The notes: a model not told the origin generated them from the sequence alone. DNA of 64,000 bases from Anabaena sp051781005 (GCF_051781005.1 NZ_JBPWOA010000021.1:13019-77018); one strand, 5' to 3'; counted from the first letter of the stretch, positions 18,126-27,242 are shown. A program made the numbers and translations.

Positions 18126-18815
18126 ATGACCAACGAAATTCGTGACATTTTTGACCGTATTGCTCCAGTGTATGACCAATTGAATGATTGGTTAAGTCTG
18201 GGACAACACCGCATATGGAAAGAAATGACAGTCAAATGGAGTGCAGCTAAACCTGGAGATACTTGCTTGGATTTGTGTTGTGGTAGTGGCGATTTAACCT
18301 TTCGGTTAGCCCGACGTGTAGAAGTGACAGGAAAGGTATATGGTGTAGACTTTTCCTGCAACTTACTCACAACGGCCAAAGAACGCAACCACAAATATTA
18401 CCCCCAAACAGAAATCACTTGGCTAGAAGCTGACGTGCTAAATTTACCCTTTGATGACAATCAATTTGATGCCATCACAATGGGGTATGGTTTAAGAAAT
18501 GTTAAAGATATTCCCCTCAGTCTCCAAGAAATATATCGTGTTCTTAAGCCTGGTGGCAAAGCAGCTATTTTAGACTTTCATCGACCCAGTCATGGCATAT
18601 TCCGTACCTTTCAGCAGTGGTATTTAGATAATTTCGTTGTTCCCCTAGCCACAAATCTAGGCGTGAAGGAAGAATACGCTTATATCAGTCCCAGCTTAGA
18701 CCGCTTCCCCATTGGTAAAGAGCAGGTAAATTTAGCACAAAAAGCTGGTTTTGTCAATAGCGTACATTATCCCATTTCTAGCGGTATGATGGGAGTGCTA
18801 GTAGTAAATAAATGA
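18126..18815 (+). CDS. menG: Demethylphylloquinone methyltransferase (UbiE/MenG family)
   Basis: A 229-residue SAM-dependent methyltransferase. It has IFDRIAPVYDQLNDWLSLGQHR at the start, SAM-binding motif I LDLCCGSGDLTFRLA (about residues 48-62), and motif II/III regions DAITMGYGLRNVKD and RVLKPGGKAAILDFHRP. In cyanobacteria this enzyme does the last methylation of phylloquinone, the photosystem I A1 cofactor. Length and start fit the family. The following DUF445 gene begins downstream on the same strand and may be cotranscribed. Confidence 0.92.
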   Translation: MTNEIRDIFDRIAPVYDQLNDWLSLGQHRIWKEMTVKWSAAKPGDTCLDLCCGSGDLTFRLARRVEVTGKVYGVDFSCNLLTTAKERNHKYYPQTEITWLEADVLNLPFDDNQFDAITMGYGLRNVKDIPLSLQEIYRVLKPGGKAAILDFHRPSHGIFRTFQQWYLDNFVVPLATNLGVKEEYAYISPSLDRFPIGKEQVNLAQKAGFVNSVHYPISSGMMGVLVVNK

Positions 18816-18825
18816 TTGGTAATTG

Positions 18826-18875
18826 GAAGCAGAAGCCAGGAGTCAGGAGCCAGAAGTTTTTTAATTGATTTCTTC
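18826..18875. repeat. Heptamer-type repeat between menG and DUF445 gene
   Basis: A run of AGAAGCCAGGAGTCAGGAG-like imperfect heptamers. If the most upstream in-frame TTG (18816) were used, it would be translated as a non-conserved N-terminal extension of the DUF445 protein. Confidence 0.6.
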
Positions 18876-18944
18876 CCCATCTCCCTCACCCTCTTCTCTT
18901 CATCTCTCCCAGTCCCTTGTCCTCGTTTCCTAATCCAAAATCCT

Positions 18945-20180
18945 GTGGATTGGTCTCATCTTTGGCTTTATGTATCACCCCCTATCTTGGGTGGAGTTAT
19001 CGGCTATTTCACCAACGATATAGCCATCAAAATGCTATTTCGCCCCTACCAAGCTATTTATATTCTGGGGCGGAGAGTACCTTTTACTCCCGGATTGATT
19101 CCCCGTAATCAAGAAAGGTTAGCAAAAAACATTTCTGATACCATTATGGGGTCGCTGTTAACGCCAGATGAATTACAAAAACTGGCGCGACGACTTCTAC
19201 AAACAGAAAGAGTAAAAAGTGCAATTCTCTGGTTATTGCAGTTAGCAATTGAACAAGTCCAAGGTGATAAAAACCAGAAAAGTGTCAAAATTGTCGCGGG
19301 AATTTTACGTGATTTATTAGGAGAGTCATTACCACGCCTTCTCAAGGTATTAGCACGACAAGAAAATTTTTTAGAAGCGCAAATCAACCAAATTTTTGAC
19401 CAGATTTTACTGGAATTTCAACTGAGTGAAGAACAATCGACACGGTTAGCTGATTGGTTATTGGAAGTAGTTTTACCACCAGATGTGTTAAGACAAGCGA
19501 TAGTTGATTTTTTAACTGATCGCACAATTCAAACTATTGATGATAGCTTTCGAGAAAAAACCAGCGGTACTTATTGGGTAGTAGCTAATTTATTCGGTTT
19601 ACGTAATACTCTCACACGATTGCGGACATTTTGTTTAGATGAAAAAGAAGCTACTAATAAGCGATTGCAAGAATTAATTCAAGATTTGCAAATGCGCGAT
19701 CGCTTCAAAAAATTGTTACAAGATTTATCTTTCCAAAACTTACCAATTGGTACAGTCCGTCAACTCAGAAAAACAACGAGAGATAGTGTTCGTCATTATC
19801 TCCAAAACAGTGGTAGTGATTTGTTAAAAGAATTAACAGAATCAGCAGACTGGGAAAATATTGCTGGATTACTTCTCAAGCGTTTGAGTAATTCACCAGT
19901 TGTCAGTACTTCTTTAGAAGTCGTTTCTGAAGAGTTAGCGTTAATTTTGGAACGGTATTTAGAAAGAGATTTAGAAGCAATTGTCACCCAAGTAATTCCT
20001 ATTTTATCTATAGATCAAGTCATTATCGACCGAGTAAAATCAACTTCACCTGCTGATTTAGAAGCCGCAATTGAGGGAATTGTAAAAAATGAATTACAGG
20101 CAATTGTGACTTTAGGTGGTATTTTGGGTTTTGTTGTCGGGTTATTTCAAGTAGGATTTTTAATTTTGAGTCGATATTAA
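18945..20180 (+). CDS. DUF445 family membrane protein
   Basis: 411 residues from GTG 18945 (VDWSHLWLYVSPPILGGVIGYFTNDIAIKMLFRPY). The conserved DUF445 start GYFTNDIAIKMLFRP and RRVPFTPGLIPRNQERLAKNI are near the N-terminus, a long amphipathic helical middle follows, and one C-terminal membrane segment (ILGFVVGLFQVGFLIL) ends the protein. The frame is also open back to TTG 18816. Those 43 extra residues come from repeat DNA, so GTG 18945 is preferred, although no strong ribosome site is visible. The function of the family is not established; it is membrane associated at both ends. Confidence 0.85.
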   Translation: MDWSHLWLYVSPPILGGVIGYFTNDIAIKMLFRPYQAIYILGRRVPFTPGLIPRNQERLAKNISDTIMGSLLTPDELQKLARRLLQTERVKSAILWLLQLAIEQVQGDKNQKSVKIVAGILRDLLGESLPRLLKVLARQENFLEAQINQIFDQILLEFQLSEEQSTRLADWLLEVVLPPDVLRQAIVDFLTDRTIQTIDDSFREKTSGTYWVVANLFGLRNTLTRLRTFCLDEKEATNKRLQELIQDLQMRDRFKKLLQDLSFQNLPIGTVRQLRKTTRDSVRHYLQNSGSDLLKELTESADWENIAGLLLKRLSNSPVVSTSLEVVSEELALILERYLERDLEAIVTQVIPILSIDQVIIDRVKSTSPADLEAAIEGIVKNELQAIVTLGGILGFVVGLFQVGFLILSRY

Positions 20181-20261
20181 AATAATTCGTTGCTAATTAG
20201 GGCTTGGTCGGCGAGTAAAGCTGTCAAGGGAAGCGATCGCAGAAAATGAATGATTCACTAT

Positions 20262-20373
20262 TGTCATTGCGACCGAAGGGAAGCAATCGCAAAATCTATC
20301 GGTGAAGACGAGATTGCTTCACTCCACTTCGTTACATATGGCTAACGCCTCCCGTCAGGGATACGCAATGACA
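20262..20373. repeat. REP-like palindromic element with TGTCATTGCG ends
   Basis: The left end TGTCATTGCG (20262-20271) and right end CGCAATGACA (20364-20373) are perfect 10-bp inverted repeats. Inside, GAAGGGAAGCAATCGC and GATTGCTTCACTCC also pair. This motif family (CATTGCG...GAAGCAATC) is common between genes in many cyanobacteria. Confidence 0.8.
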
Positions 20374-20384
20374 TACCATTATCA

Positions 20385-20675
20385 TTACAATAAACTTTTA
20401 TACAAGTCTCGCCATTCTTGATTAATGCTATTAATCAAATCAATTTTCTTTTGTCTAGAACCAGCTTTAATTTGTTTTTCTCTAGCAATAGCACTGGTAG
20501 CATCTGTAAAAATTTCGTAATAAACCAATTTAGTAACATTATATTTTTTCGTAAATCCTTCTATTAATTTTTCTTTGTGTTCATAACCTCTTCTGATTAG
20601 GTCATTTGTTACACCTGTATAAAGCACTTTATTATGGTTATTTGTCATGATATAAATGTAAAAATGCTTATCCAT
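20385..20675 (-). CDS. GIY-YIG family nuclease
   Basis: A 96-residue protein from ATG 20675. YIYIMTNNHNKVLYTGVTNDLIRRGYEHK contains the GIY-YIG-like YIM...VLYTG pair and the catalytic-type arginine. VYYE(I)FTDATSAIAREKQIKAGSRQKKIDLI gives the conserved Glu region. It belongs to the small UvrC-N/URI-like group of stand-alone domains, whose cellular role is unknown. The frame is open 21 codons further upstream, but that part (GYATLRYQQALF) is coded by a small GTAGCGTGGCGTAGCC palindrome, so the downstream ATG is chosen. Confidence 0.85.
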   Translation of the reverse strand: MDKHFYIYIMTNNHNKVLYTGVTNDLIRRGYEHKEKLIEGFTKKYNVTKLVYYEIFTDATSAIAREKQIKAGSRQKKIDLINSINQEWRDLYKSLL

Positions 20676-20765
20676 TGGTCTAAATAGGGCTTGCTGATAG
20701 CGTAGCGTGGCGTAGCCATAAAAGTCTTTTTTTACCAATCTATTTTACTTTAAATAAAGTTAATT

Positions 20766-22058
20766 TTAATTGTCATCAGGTTTTCTAAAATCTGCCTTCC
20801 ATTCGTCTTCTATCAAATAGACCATATATTCTTCTTCTTGCACTGGTGGTAGCCCATGAGATTCTAAAACTTGTGGTTGTTGTATCTCCCCATTATCATG
20901 GTCAATTTTTTCTAGATATAAATCAAATTCCCATTCATTCCGTAAATCAAAGATAAATTGTAAATGATTTTCTACTTCTAGGGATAAATCACCTAAACGA
21001 AAATCGCTAGTATCGGGGTTAAACTCTAGTTCAGCATGGTCTAATTCAAAAATTCTGCCCATGCGGTTTTGGTGAATAAATCTGTATAGGTGTCGAGGGT
21101 CAAAATCAAAAGCTTCGACAATTGCTGTAGCTACTTCATCTAAATTTAAATGACTAGGAATAGCAATGCGTCGCCAAGCATTATGTAAAGTGACTTTAAA
21201 TATATAAGTACCTTCAGTAAAACCGCCTTCTGCAATCACTAAAGTTTGTGACCATTCAGGGAAATAGGGTTGAAAATAAGGTTTTAAAGTCTCAAAAGCT
21301 ATCCGAAAATCCTGCCGAAATTGGGCATAATTTTCTATTTTGATATCTGTACGGCTTTCTGTTAATACAGCCATAATTGCATTACCCCAAGGCAAAGGTT
21401 TAACATCAGTAAAACGCCAGCCTTTAGAGGGTTGTGGTTTTCCTGATGTCAGTTCAATTAAGCCAAATAAATGCAAAAGAGCGAGATTATGGAAACCAGG
21501 ATAATATAATTTATCTTGTTCTGAATAATTATTAAATTTTAATCCTGCTTCTGGGATATCTCCCCAAAATAATAAACATAGATATGCTTGATCAAACATA
21601 TCTCTTTCGTCACCTAATAGTTTATTGTCTCCCCAAACTAACCAAGATTCTAATAGTGTAAAATATTGTTCTGTGGGGTTGAGATTATGCCAAATTTGGA
21701 GAATTTTTGGATCTAAAACTAATTTGGTCTTTTTACCTGTGGTAATTAGTTGAGATAGTCCAGAAGCGCGGAGGAGGAAATAAAGACCGTGAATATAGGG
21801 GTAAGATTTTTGGACAGGACGTTTGAGGTTAATGTCTATGGGATAACTCAACTTAGAGTTAAGTTGCTGGAAATATTTCAGGGGAAATTGGCGATGAGTG
21901 CTACTAACTTGAACGCCATCAGGTTGGAGAAATTCTAAAATAGTTTGAAAATCTTTGAGAATTTTTCCTGGGGTATGTTGACTAATGGTTTGTTGTTGAA
22001 GTAGTTGTTTTTTATCTTCCGTCAGAGGTAATTTATCTCGGATTTTATCGGGAATCAT
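20766..22058 (-). CDS. Plasmid pRiA4b ORF-3 family protein
   Basis: A 430-residue protein. Its C-terminal third (about residues 285-400) has the pRiA4b ORF-3 pattern: IFKVTLHNAWRRIAIPSHLNLDEVATAIVEAF, then HLYRFI, and FIFDLRNEWEFDLYLEKI. The N-terminal part is helical and not recognised. The family is frequent near mobile elements and its biochemical role is unknown. A short broken gene (22065-22259) ends 7 bases before this start, so the two were probably an operon. Confidence 0.83.
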   Translation of the reverse strand: MIPDKIRDKLPLTEDKKQLLQQQTISQHTPGKILKDFQTILEFLQPDGVQVSSTHRQFPLKYFQQLNSKLSYPIDINLKRPVQKSYPYIHGLYFLLRASGLSQLITTGKKTKLVLDPKILQIWHNLNPTEQYFTLLESWLVWGDNKLLGDERDMFDQAYLCLLFWGDIPEAGLKFNNYSEQDKLYYPGFHNLALLHLFGLIELTSGKPQPSKGWRFTDVKPLPWGNAIMAVLTESRTDIKIENYAQFRQDFRIAFETLKPYFQPYFPEWSQTLVIAEGGFTEGTYIFKVTLHNAWRRIAIPSHLNLDEVATAIVEAFDFDPRHLYRFIHQNRMGRIFELDHAELEFNPDTSDFRLGDLSLEVENHLQFIFDLRNEWEFDLYLEKIDHDNGEIQQPQVLESHGLPPVQEEEYMVYLIEDEWKADFRKPDDN

Positions 22059-22064
22059 AGAATT

Positions 22065-22259
22065 TTAATTATCTGAATCAAGAAGAGGAATTTGTTCAGC
22101 AGTTAATGTCACAATTTGTCCATCTTGCTAAATGCTAATAGATTCTCCTAAACGGTGGTGTCTTTCTATAGCTTTAGCAATAGCGAGTTTCACTCCTGCA
22201 TCAATTTGGCTAGATAATTTTTCAGGAATTGGTTTATTTACAGAAATTGGCTTATTCAT
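22065..22259 (-). pseudogene. Small hypothetical gene broken by an in-frame TAG
   Basis: From ATG 22259 the frame reads 43 residues (NKPISVNKPIPEKLSSQI, then KLAIAKAIERHHRLGESISI) and meets TAG at 22128-22130. It then continues in the same frame for 20 more residues (QDGQIVTLTAEQIPLLDSDN) to TAA at 22065. Both halves have the same composition and the second half looks like a natural protein end. A single TGG or CAG to TAG change would explain it. Product function is unknown. Sequencing error or true nonsense mutation cannot be told apart here. Confidence 0.6.
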
Positions 22260-22321
22260 TAGTAGTAATTTGTCTCCATAGTTGGGGTTGATAAATTATA
22301 GACTCTTGATTAAAAGGGCAT

Positions 22322-22474
22322 TCAGATATTAACTGTTTGTTCAGCTTCCCACTTCTCCCGATGCTGTTTGAGGATGCGTTCAAGTAAAACTGATGCAGGT
22401 TCTAATTCCCCTTGATGTGCTGTATCTCTAAGCATAACTTGTAATAATAGAAGAACTCTTAATTTATCCAGGTT
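22322..22474 (-). pseudogene. Remnant of a type I restriction specificity subunit (HsdS) C-terminus
   Basis: An open frame of 50 residues between two stops contains RDTAHQGELEPASVLLERIL and KQHREKWEAEQ. This resembles the end of HsdS proteins (typically AFxGELVPQ...EPASVLLERI...). There is no start or target-recognition domain and no hsdM or hsdR nearby, so it is a fragment left by a lost system. Identification is from pattern memory only. Confidence 0.45.
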
Positions 22475-22498
22475 TTAGGTTGATTCAGCAAGCCCTAA

Positions 22499-25129
22499 TT
22501 ATTTTGATTTTGGATAAGCAATACGTTTATGATGAAATTGCTGCCACACATCTACAAATATTTGAGAAATTTTTGACATTTCTTCTCTTGTTAATCCAGA
22601 GTCTATTAATTGTTCATCTTGCCATTTAGCCCGGATGATATTATTCAGCATATTTAATGCTTGTTCTGGAGTAGCATCTTTAAGACTTCGCAATGCAGCC
22701 TCACAAGAATCAGCTAACATGACAATTCCTGTTTCTCTAGATTGGGGAATTGGTCCATCGTAACAAAAATCCGCTTTATTGACGATAATACTGGGGTCTT
22801 CCTTAGCCATTTGCTGGGCTTGGTGATAAAAATAAGCGATCGCCATTGAACCCTGATGTTCGGGAATAAAAGCTTGAATCGCTGTGGGTAGACTATGTTT
22901 TTTAGCCATTACCAAACCTTCAGTTACGTGCTTTTTGATAATTGCTGCACTTTGCCAAGGATCTTTAATTTCCGTCTCGTGTTTATTCGGTCCTCCCATT
23001 TGATTTTCAATAAATCCTAAAGGGTCATGCATTTTACCAATATCATGGTATAATGTCCCAGCCCTAACTAACTCCACATTGCAGCGCAGTTTTTTGGCCG
23101 CAGCTTCAGCCAGAGTCGCCACAAACAAGGTATGTTGAAAAGTACCCGGAGTTTCAGTAGCCAGTCGTTTTAACAACGGACGGTTAGGGTTAGCCAGTTC
23201 TGCCAAACGAATCGGGGTAATTAAATCAAACAGTTTTTCCAAATAAGGACTTAAACCCAAAGCGATAATACTCCAAGCCAAACCCGATACAGCAAATAAC
23301 AGCGCCTCTTGCAAAACAATATACCAAGCAGAACCAAACGCCGCACCAACAAGTATATTCAAACCCAAATAAATACTGCCTTGAGTCAAGCCAACAACAA
23401 TACCTAATAACGCCAATTCCTCACGAGATTTAAATCTTTGGGCGACATAACTGCCCAAGATTCCCCCCGCAGCACCAGCCAGCAGCCCAATCTTACTGAT
23501 CTCCATACTCACTGGTAGTATCAGTGATAGTAGTCCGACAACCGTCACTCCCAAAGTCGGACCATAAAAGCTGCCCAACAATAAACCAATAGCACTCCAT
23601 GTAGTATATGGCACACCAATTGCTAAAATACTAGGGATACTGAGAGTGAGCAATAAGATCAAAAAGCGATCGCGTTCTCGCAGGTGATTGCCAATCCGTC
23701 GTTCTACCCAAACAAAAACACCAAGGGCTGTGCTAACTAAGCCTCCTAAAAGAGTCAAAGCCAGCCAATTCACCTCTCTCCGAATCAAGTGATAATGCTC
23801 AAGCACATCAAATTTCCATTCTGTAATTCGTTCCCCCTTCTTAACGATTACTTCTCCTTGCCGCACTTTTTGCATTACCGATGGCACTTTATCCGCTTCT
23901 AATTGAGCCTTTTGTCTCGTTTGTTCTTCATCTTGCATGAGATTCGACCGGAGTACAGCCAACAAAACTTTACTTGCCAATGATTCAGCTTCACCAGGTA
24001 TAGAGATTTGTACTTGTAGGCTCACGGCATCCTGTAAAATACTACGCGGCAGTCCAGGTGCTATACCTTGAGTAAGCATCCGTTCTGCACTTTGGTGTAC
24101 TCCCATTTGTGTTTTTGCCCAATCCTCATCTGACAGTTGCAACAGGAAAGTTTCTGCATATACTGCCTGTGTTCGTTCAGCCTCCATTTTTACAAGTTTG
24201 TCAGTAGCTTTGGCATATCCCGATCTAATTTGGCCTATTTGGGTAATCAGTAAAGATAGATTTTTTTCTGAAGTAGTGAGGCGATAAGCTTCTAATTCTG
24301 CTAATGCTTGAGAAATATCCGTCTGTCCCTCCTTAATCAAGGGTATAGATAACGACAACAGCGGACTTCGCAAAGGTCTAGAAAATTGTTGTCTATCAGC
24401 TGGCCTTGACTTAGGCATCAACAATTTATAATTTTGTTTCTGATTATTTTCTAAAGTTATTTTTAGCTGTTGCCATTCAGACTCCAGACAAGAACGGAGA
24501 TAGCGTTGGGTAGGGATAGACAAAACTGATACATCAAAAAAAGGCAAAGGCCCAGCAACAGCACGAAGTTCATTAGCATCATCGAGCAGTTGTCGCAAAT
24601 GTTCGTTAATTTGTGCATTTTTTTGGGCATTAATCATCAATACAGGCTGAGAACTCGTTCTCACTGCTTTGCGCTCGTCTTCTGTTTGTTTGCGATCTTC
24701 GATACTTGCAGTATTAGGGGCAATAAATGTCTGTGGTGCAAAAGAACCAACTTTCATCTGAGGCTGGTTATATAATTCATGCCCCATTACACCTGTGAGA
24801 GATATCACGGCAATCACCAAAATTACCGCAGAACGCTTTTTATATAACCAACTGAACACAACAGCATAAATGCCATGATTAGTTTTGAAAGATTTTGGCG
24901 TTGAGTGAGGAGCTTTTCTTCCTTGTCGGTGTCCACCTTCGTCAGTGGTAGGTAACAAAAACACAAGTAAATTCTTGAGGATATTCCTGAAAAATTTTTT
25001 GTTATGACTCTGACTGCTGGGACTACTCGCCAAACCCAGCCACTTCGCTTTACGGCATAACACTTTGCACTGTCGCCGCCATTGCCTGAATTGCTGGGTC
25101 AAAGACCGCAAAAATTTCTGCGTTTTCAT
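22499..25129 (-). CDS. 7TM HD-domain phosphohydrolase (PgpH-like c-di-AMP phosphodiesterase family)
   Basis: 876 residues from ATG 25129 (MKTQKFLRSL); a TTG 12 codons upstream is less likely. The order is: cytoplasmic basic N-terminus, one membrane segment (about 103-120), a large extracytoplasmic 7TMR-HDED domain (about 130-450), seven membrane segments (about 455-650) and a cytoplasmic HD domain with HDIGK near residue 695, preceded by ETPGTFQHTLFVATLAEAAA. Characterised relatives such as Listeria PgpH degrade c-di-AMP; cyanobacteria use c-di-AMP in night and osmotic control. It would link an outside signal to nucleotide breakdown. Single gene. Confidence 0.9.
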   Translation of the reverse strand: MKTQKFLRSLTQQFRQWRRQCKVLCRKAKWLGLASSPSSQSHNKKFFRNILKNLLVFLLPTTDEGGHRQGRKAPHSTPKSFKTNHGIYAVVFSWLYKKRSAVILVIAVISLTGVMGHELYNQPQMKVGSFAPQTFIAPNTASIEDRKQTEDERKAVRTSSQPVLMINAQKNAQINEHLRQLLDDANELRAVAGPLPFFDVSVLSIPTQRYLRSCLESEWQQLKITLENNQKQNYKLLMPKSRPADRQQFSRPLRSPLLSLSIPLIKEGQTDISQALAELEAYRLTTSEKNLSLLITQIGQIRSGYAKATDKLVKMEAERTQAVYAETFLLQLSDEDWAKTQMGVHQSAERMLTQGIAPGLPRSILQDAVSLQVQISIPGEAESLASKVLLAVLRSNLMQDEEQTRQKAQLEADKVPSVMQKVRQGEVIVKKGERITEWKFDVLEHYHLIRREVNWLALTLLGGLVSTALGVFVWVERRIGNHLRERDRFLILLLTLSIPSILAIGVPYTTWSAIGLLLGSFYGPTLGVTVVGLLSLILPVSMEISKIGLLAGAAGGILGSYVAQRFKSREELALLGIVVGLTQGSIYLGLNILVGAAFGSAWYIVLQEALLFAVSGLAWSIIALGLSPYLEKLFDLITPIRLAELANPNRPLLKRLATETPGTFQHTLFVATLAEAAAKKLRCNVELVRAGTLYHDIGKMHDPLGFIENQMGGPNKHETEIKDPWQSAAIIKKHVTEGLVMAKKHSLPTAIQAFIPEHQGSMAIAYFYHQAQQMAKEDPSIIVNKADFCYDGPIPQSRETGIVMLADSCEAALRSLKDATPEQALNMLNNIIRAKWQDEQLIDSGLTREEMSKISQIFVDVWQQFHHKRIAYPKSK

Positions 25130-25404
25130 TACCTCTGGGTGTAGTTCCTTACTTTGATAGCCCAAAACAAGACAATCATGACTACTGCTCCATGAATTAT
25201 TAGCCTATATATACATAAATTGATTCTATCGGACAGAGTTTTTTAGCAGATAACCAAAACAACTACATATCAGACAGCGGTTTTTCTTACGCATTGGTTT
25301 GTGTGAATTGTAGCAGCTGATCTGCTCTAAAAAAACTTATCCAAAACTAGATAAATCCAGATAAATTAGAAATTAATCAAATGCTTGAGTTAGAAATTTA
25401 TGCT

Positions 25405-26331
25405 TCATCGCGGGCGAATAACGCGGGGTGCAGCAAAGATAGATAGTGGAGTCAATTCCCGATTTATGCCACATCCTTCTTTTGTGGGCTTGTTTGTATC
25501 CAGGGTAATATTATACACACCTGACCAGACTGCTACAAGTGCATCGGCTAATTCCAACATTTGGGAAAAACTGCTTAGTCCCCAGCCGGGTGAATTAATG
25601 GCTAACAGTTGCCAATTAACAGGAATGCCTGTTGTACTGTTATATGCTCCTGATAAGGCTCCAGTAATTGCGCTTCTAGGATGTGAGTCCAGACACCAAG
25701 GATCTTCTTTCCCAGAATTATCGGTAGTTCGCAAAACTGTTAGTTGCCAATCTTCTAAGGTACTCAGAAAGCAATAAAAAGCTAAGGCGACATTGCTACT
25801 TAGTGGTTCTTGTCTACTCAGTTCGGTTCGCGCCTGTTCTAATTTTGCTCTTTGAGCTAATAAGGTATTAATTTGTAATAATTTTTGTGTTAACGGTGTG
25901 GTTGTTTCTCCCAGAAAAGAAATTGTCTGGGGAATAAGGGTTAAGGGGTCGAGTTTTTCTGTGAGAGATTGAGCGATCGCATATCCTATAGCTAGGGCTG
26001 CATCTGTTACCATCGGCTCAGTATCCCAAATTTGTAATACTTGCAGTAAATTGTGTTTAAGTTTAATAGTATCTTCGTGAAAAAAAATTGCCACTGGTAA
26101 GGTCGCTAAAATTGTTTTTGCCCAAGCATGATCTGTTTTTTTCCAAACAAGAGATGCTTGTTGCTGACGCTTTAACCAATCAGCTACATCTAATCTACCC
26201 AGTGCAATTAAACTTTGGCTACCCAAAATAGCCATTTTACCTAAATCACCAGCATTCTCAATAGCTAAATTTTCTCCCAGGAATGCGCCTATAAAAATAC
26301 CTCTAACCCGACTTACGAGAGAATAACGCAT
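25405..26331 (-). CDS. ADP-ribosylglycohydrolase-like protein
   Basis: A 308-residue protein with the start VSRVRGIFIGAFLGENLA and a C-terminal HPRSAITGALSGAYNSTTGIPVNWQ, the two best-conserved places of the ADP-ribosylglycohydrolase fold. In active members the first segment is followed by a metal-binding aspartate/threonine set (G-D-x-x-G) and the second is DTD-x-x-A. Here these acidic residues are replaced (NAG, DSHPRSA), so catalysis is doubtful. The middle is helical. It is one gene upstream of hdig-type 7TM protein on the same strand, but a gap of about 275 bp argues against an operon. Confidence 0.65.
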   Translation of the reverse strand: MRYSLVSRVRGIFIGAFLGENLAIENAGDLGKMAILGSQSLIALGRLDVADWLKRQQQASLVWKKTDHAWAKTILATLPVAIFFHEDTIKLKHNLLQVLQIWDTEPMVTDAALAIGYAIAQSLTEKLDPLTLIPQTISFLGETTTPLTQKLLQINTLLAQRAKLEQARTELSRQEPLSSNVALAFYCFLSTLEDWQLTVLRTTDNSGKEDPWCLDSHPRSAITGALSGAYNSTTGIPVNWQLLAINSPGWGLSSFSQMLELADALVAVWSGVYNITLDTNKPTKEGCGINRELTPLSIFAAPRVIRPR

Positions 26332-26413
26332 ACAATTTTGGATTTTAGATTTTAGATTTTGGATTGTATTGCAAATGTTTAGATTCCAAAAACCAAAATC
26401 TACAACAAAACTC

Positions 26414-26878
26414 TTAAACTTTTTCCTTTCTTATATGATGTATCAATGCTTGTAAGCCCAACAAATAACTTTGGACACCAAAACCACTGATTTGACCAAT
26501 TACCACTGGAGCTATATAAGAATGATGACGAAAATCTTCACGACGATAAATATTACTAAGATGCACCTCTACAGTTGGTAAATTCACAGCAGCGATCGCA
26601 TCCCGCAAAGCCACACTAGTATGAGTATACGCCCCAGCATTAATTACAATCCCTTGATGTAGTCCTAATGCCTGGTGAATCGTATCCAGCAAGACTCCTT
26701 CATGATTTGACTGCACAGCAGTAACTTTAGCCTGTAACTTTAGTCCTTCTGCTTCTAACAGTCTATTAATTTCTACTAGGGTCAGAGAACCGTAAATTCC
26801 CGGTTCCCGCTGTCCTAGTAAATTGAGGTTTGGCCCGTGCAGTATCAAAATGCTTAAAGTTGGCAACGTTAACTCCAA
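26414..26878 (-). CDS. aroQ: 3-dehydroquinate dehydratase, type II
   Basis: A 154-residue enzyme of the shikimate pathway, converting 3-dehydroquinate to 3-dehydroshikimate. It has ILHGPNLNLLGQREPGIYG with the catalytic tyrosine, INAGAYTHTSVALRDAI, and VEVHLSNIYRREDFRHHSY with the catalytic histidine. Length is normal. No ATG is available at the N-terminus; TTG at 26878, preceded by GGAG, is the likely start. It follows a 45-residue small gene by 13 bp, so the two are probably cotranscribed. Confidence 0.95.
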   Translation of the reverse strand: MELTLPTLSILILHGPNLNLLGQREPGIYGSLTLVEINRLLEAEGLKLQAKVTAVQSNHEGVLLDTIHQALGLHQGIVINAGAYTHTSVALRDAIAAVNLPTVEVHLSNIYRREDFRHHSYIAPVVIGQISGFGVQSYLLGLQALIHHIRKEKV

Positions 26879-26891
26879 TCACTCCAGGTAA

Positions 26892-27029
26892 TTAGCGACT
26901 GCGGCGACGTTCGTTCACAGGAATCGGAATTAGTTCCGGTTCCGGTTCAGCCTCTGGCCCCAGCAAGGCTCCCATTAGCTTCCGCGCTAACTCTTTAAGC
27001 TTTTCCAGTACCTTTTCTATATAATCCAT
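26892..27029 (-). CDS. Small hypothetical protein, 45 residues
   Basis: ATG at 27029 to TAA at 26892. The product starts MDYIEKVLEKLKELARKLMG, an amphipathic helix with heptad-like Leu/Ile spacing, continues with a PEAEPEPELIPIPV segment and ends in a basic ERRRSR tail. Composition (helix, acidic-proline linker, basic tail) and codon use look like a real gene. It lies 13 bp before aroQ on the same strand. I think related short proteins exist in other Nostocales but cannot check. Function unknown. Confidence 0.6.
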   Translation of the reverse strand: MDYIEKVLEKLKELARKLMGALLGPEAEPEPELIPIPVNERRRSR

Positions 27030-27203
27030 TGAACTGAACGCTCCTGAGATACTACCTCAATTTTAATTAACTTTAGTCGCAGAAACTGGCGTATTATTGC
27101 ACCTCTGGCTTCTAACAGGGTTAACACGTTCTGAGATTTAGAGCTAAAGCCGCTGCTAAAATTTTATTTTGTGTTCTCCCTTACCTATTAGATTATCACA
27201 TTA

Positions 27204-27242
27204 GTGATGGGTGATGGGTGATGGGTAATGGGTGATGGGTGG
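27204..27242. repeat. Heptameric tandem repeat GTGATGG
   Basis: Five to six near-perfect copies of GTGATGG/GTAATGG in the gap downstream of topA. This is the short tandemly repeated repetitive (STRR) type found in heterocystous cyanobacteria. Confidence 0.9.

Noticed and set aside
25400..25777. Plus-strand open frame of 125 codons
   Set aside because: It lies wholly opposite the ADP-ribosylglycohydrolase-like gene, whose frame has the family features; this is its shadow.
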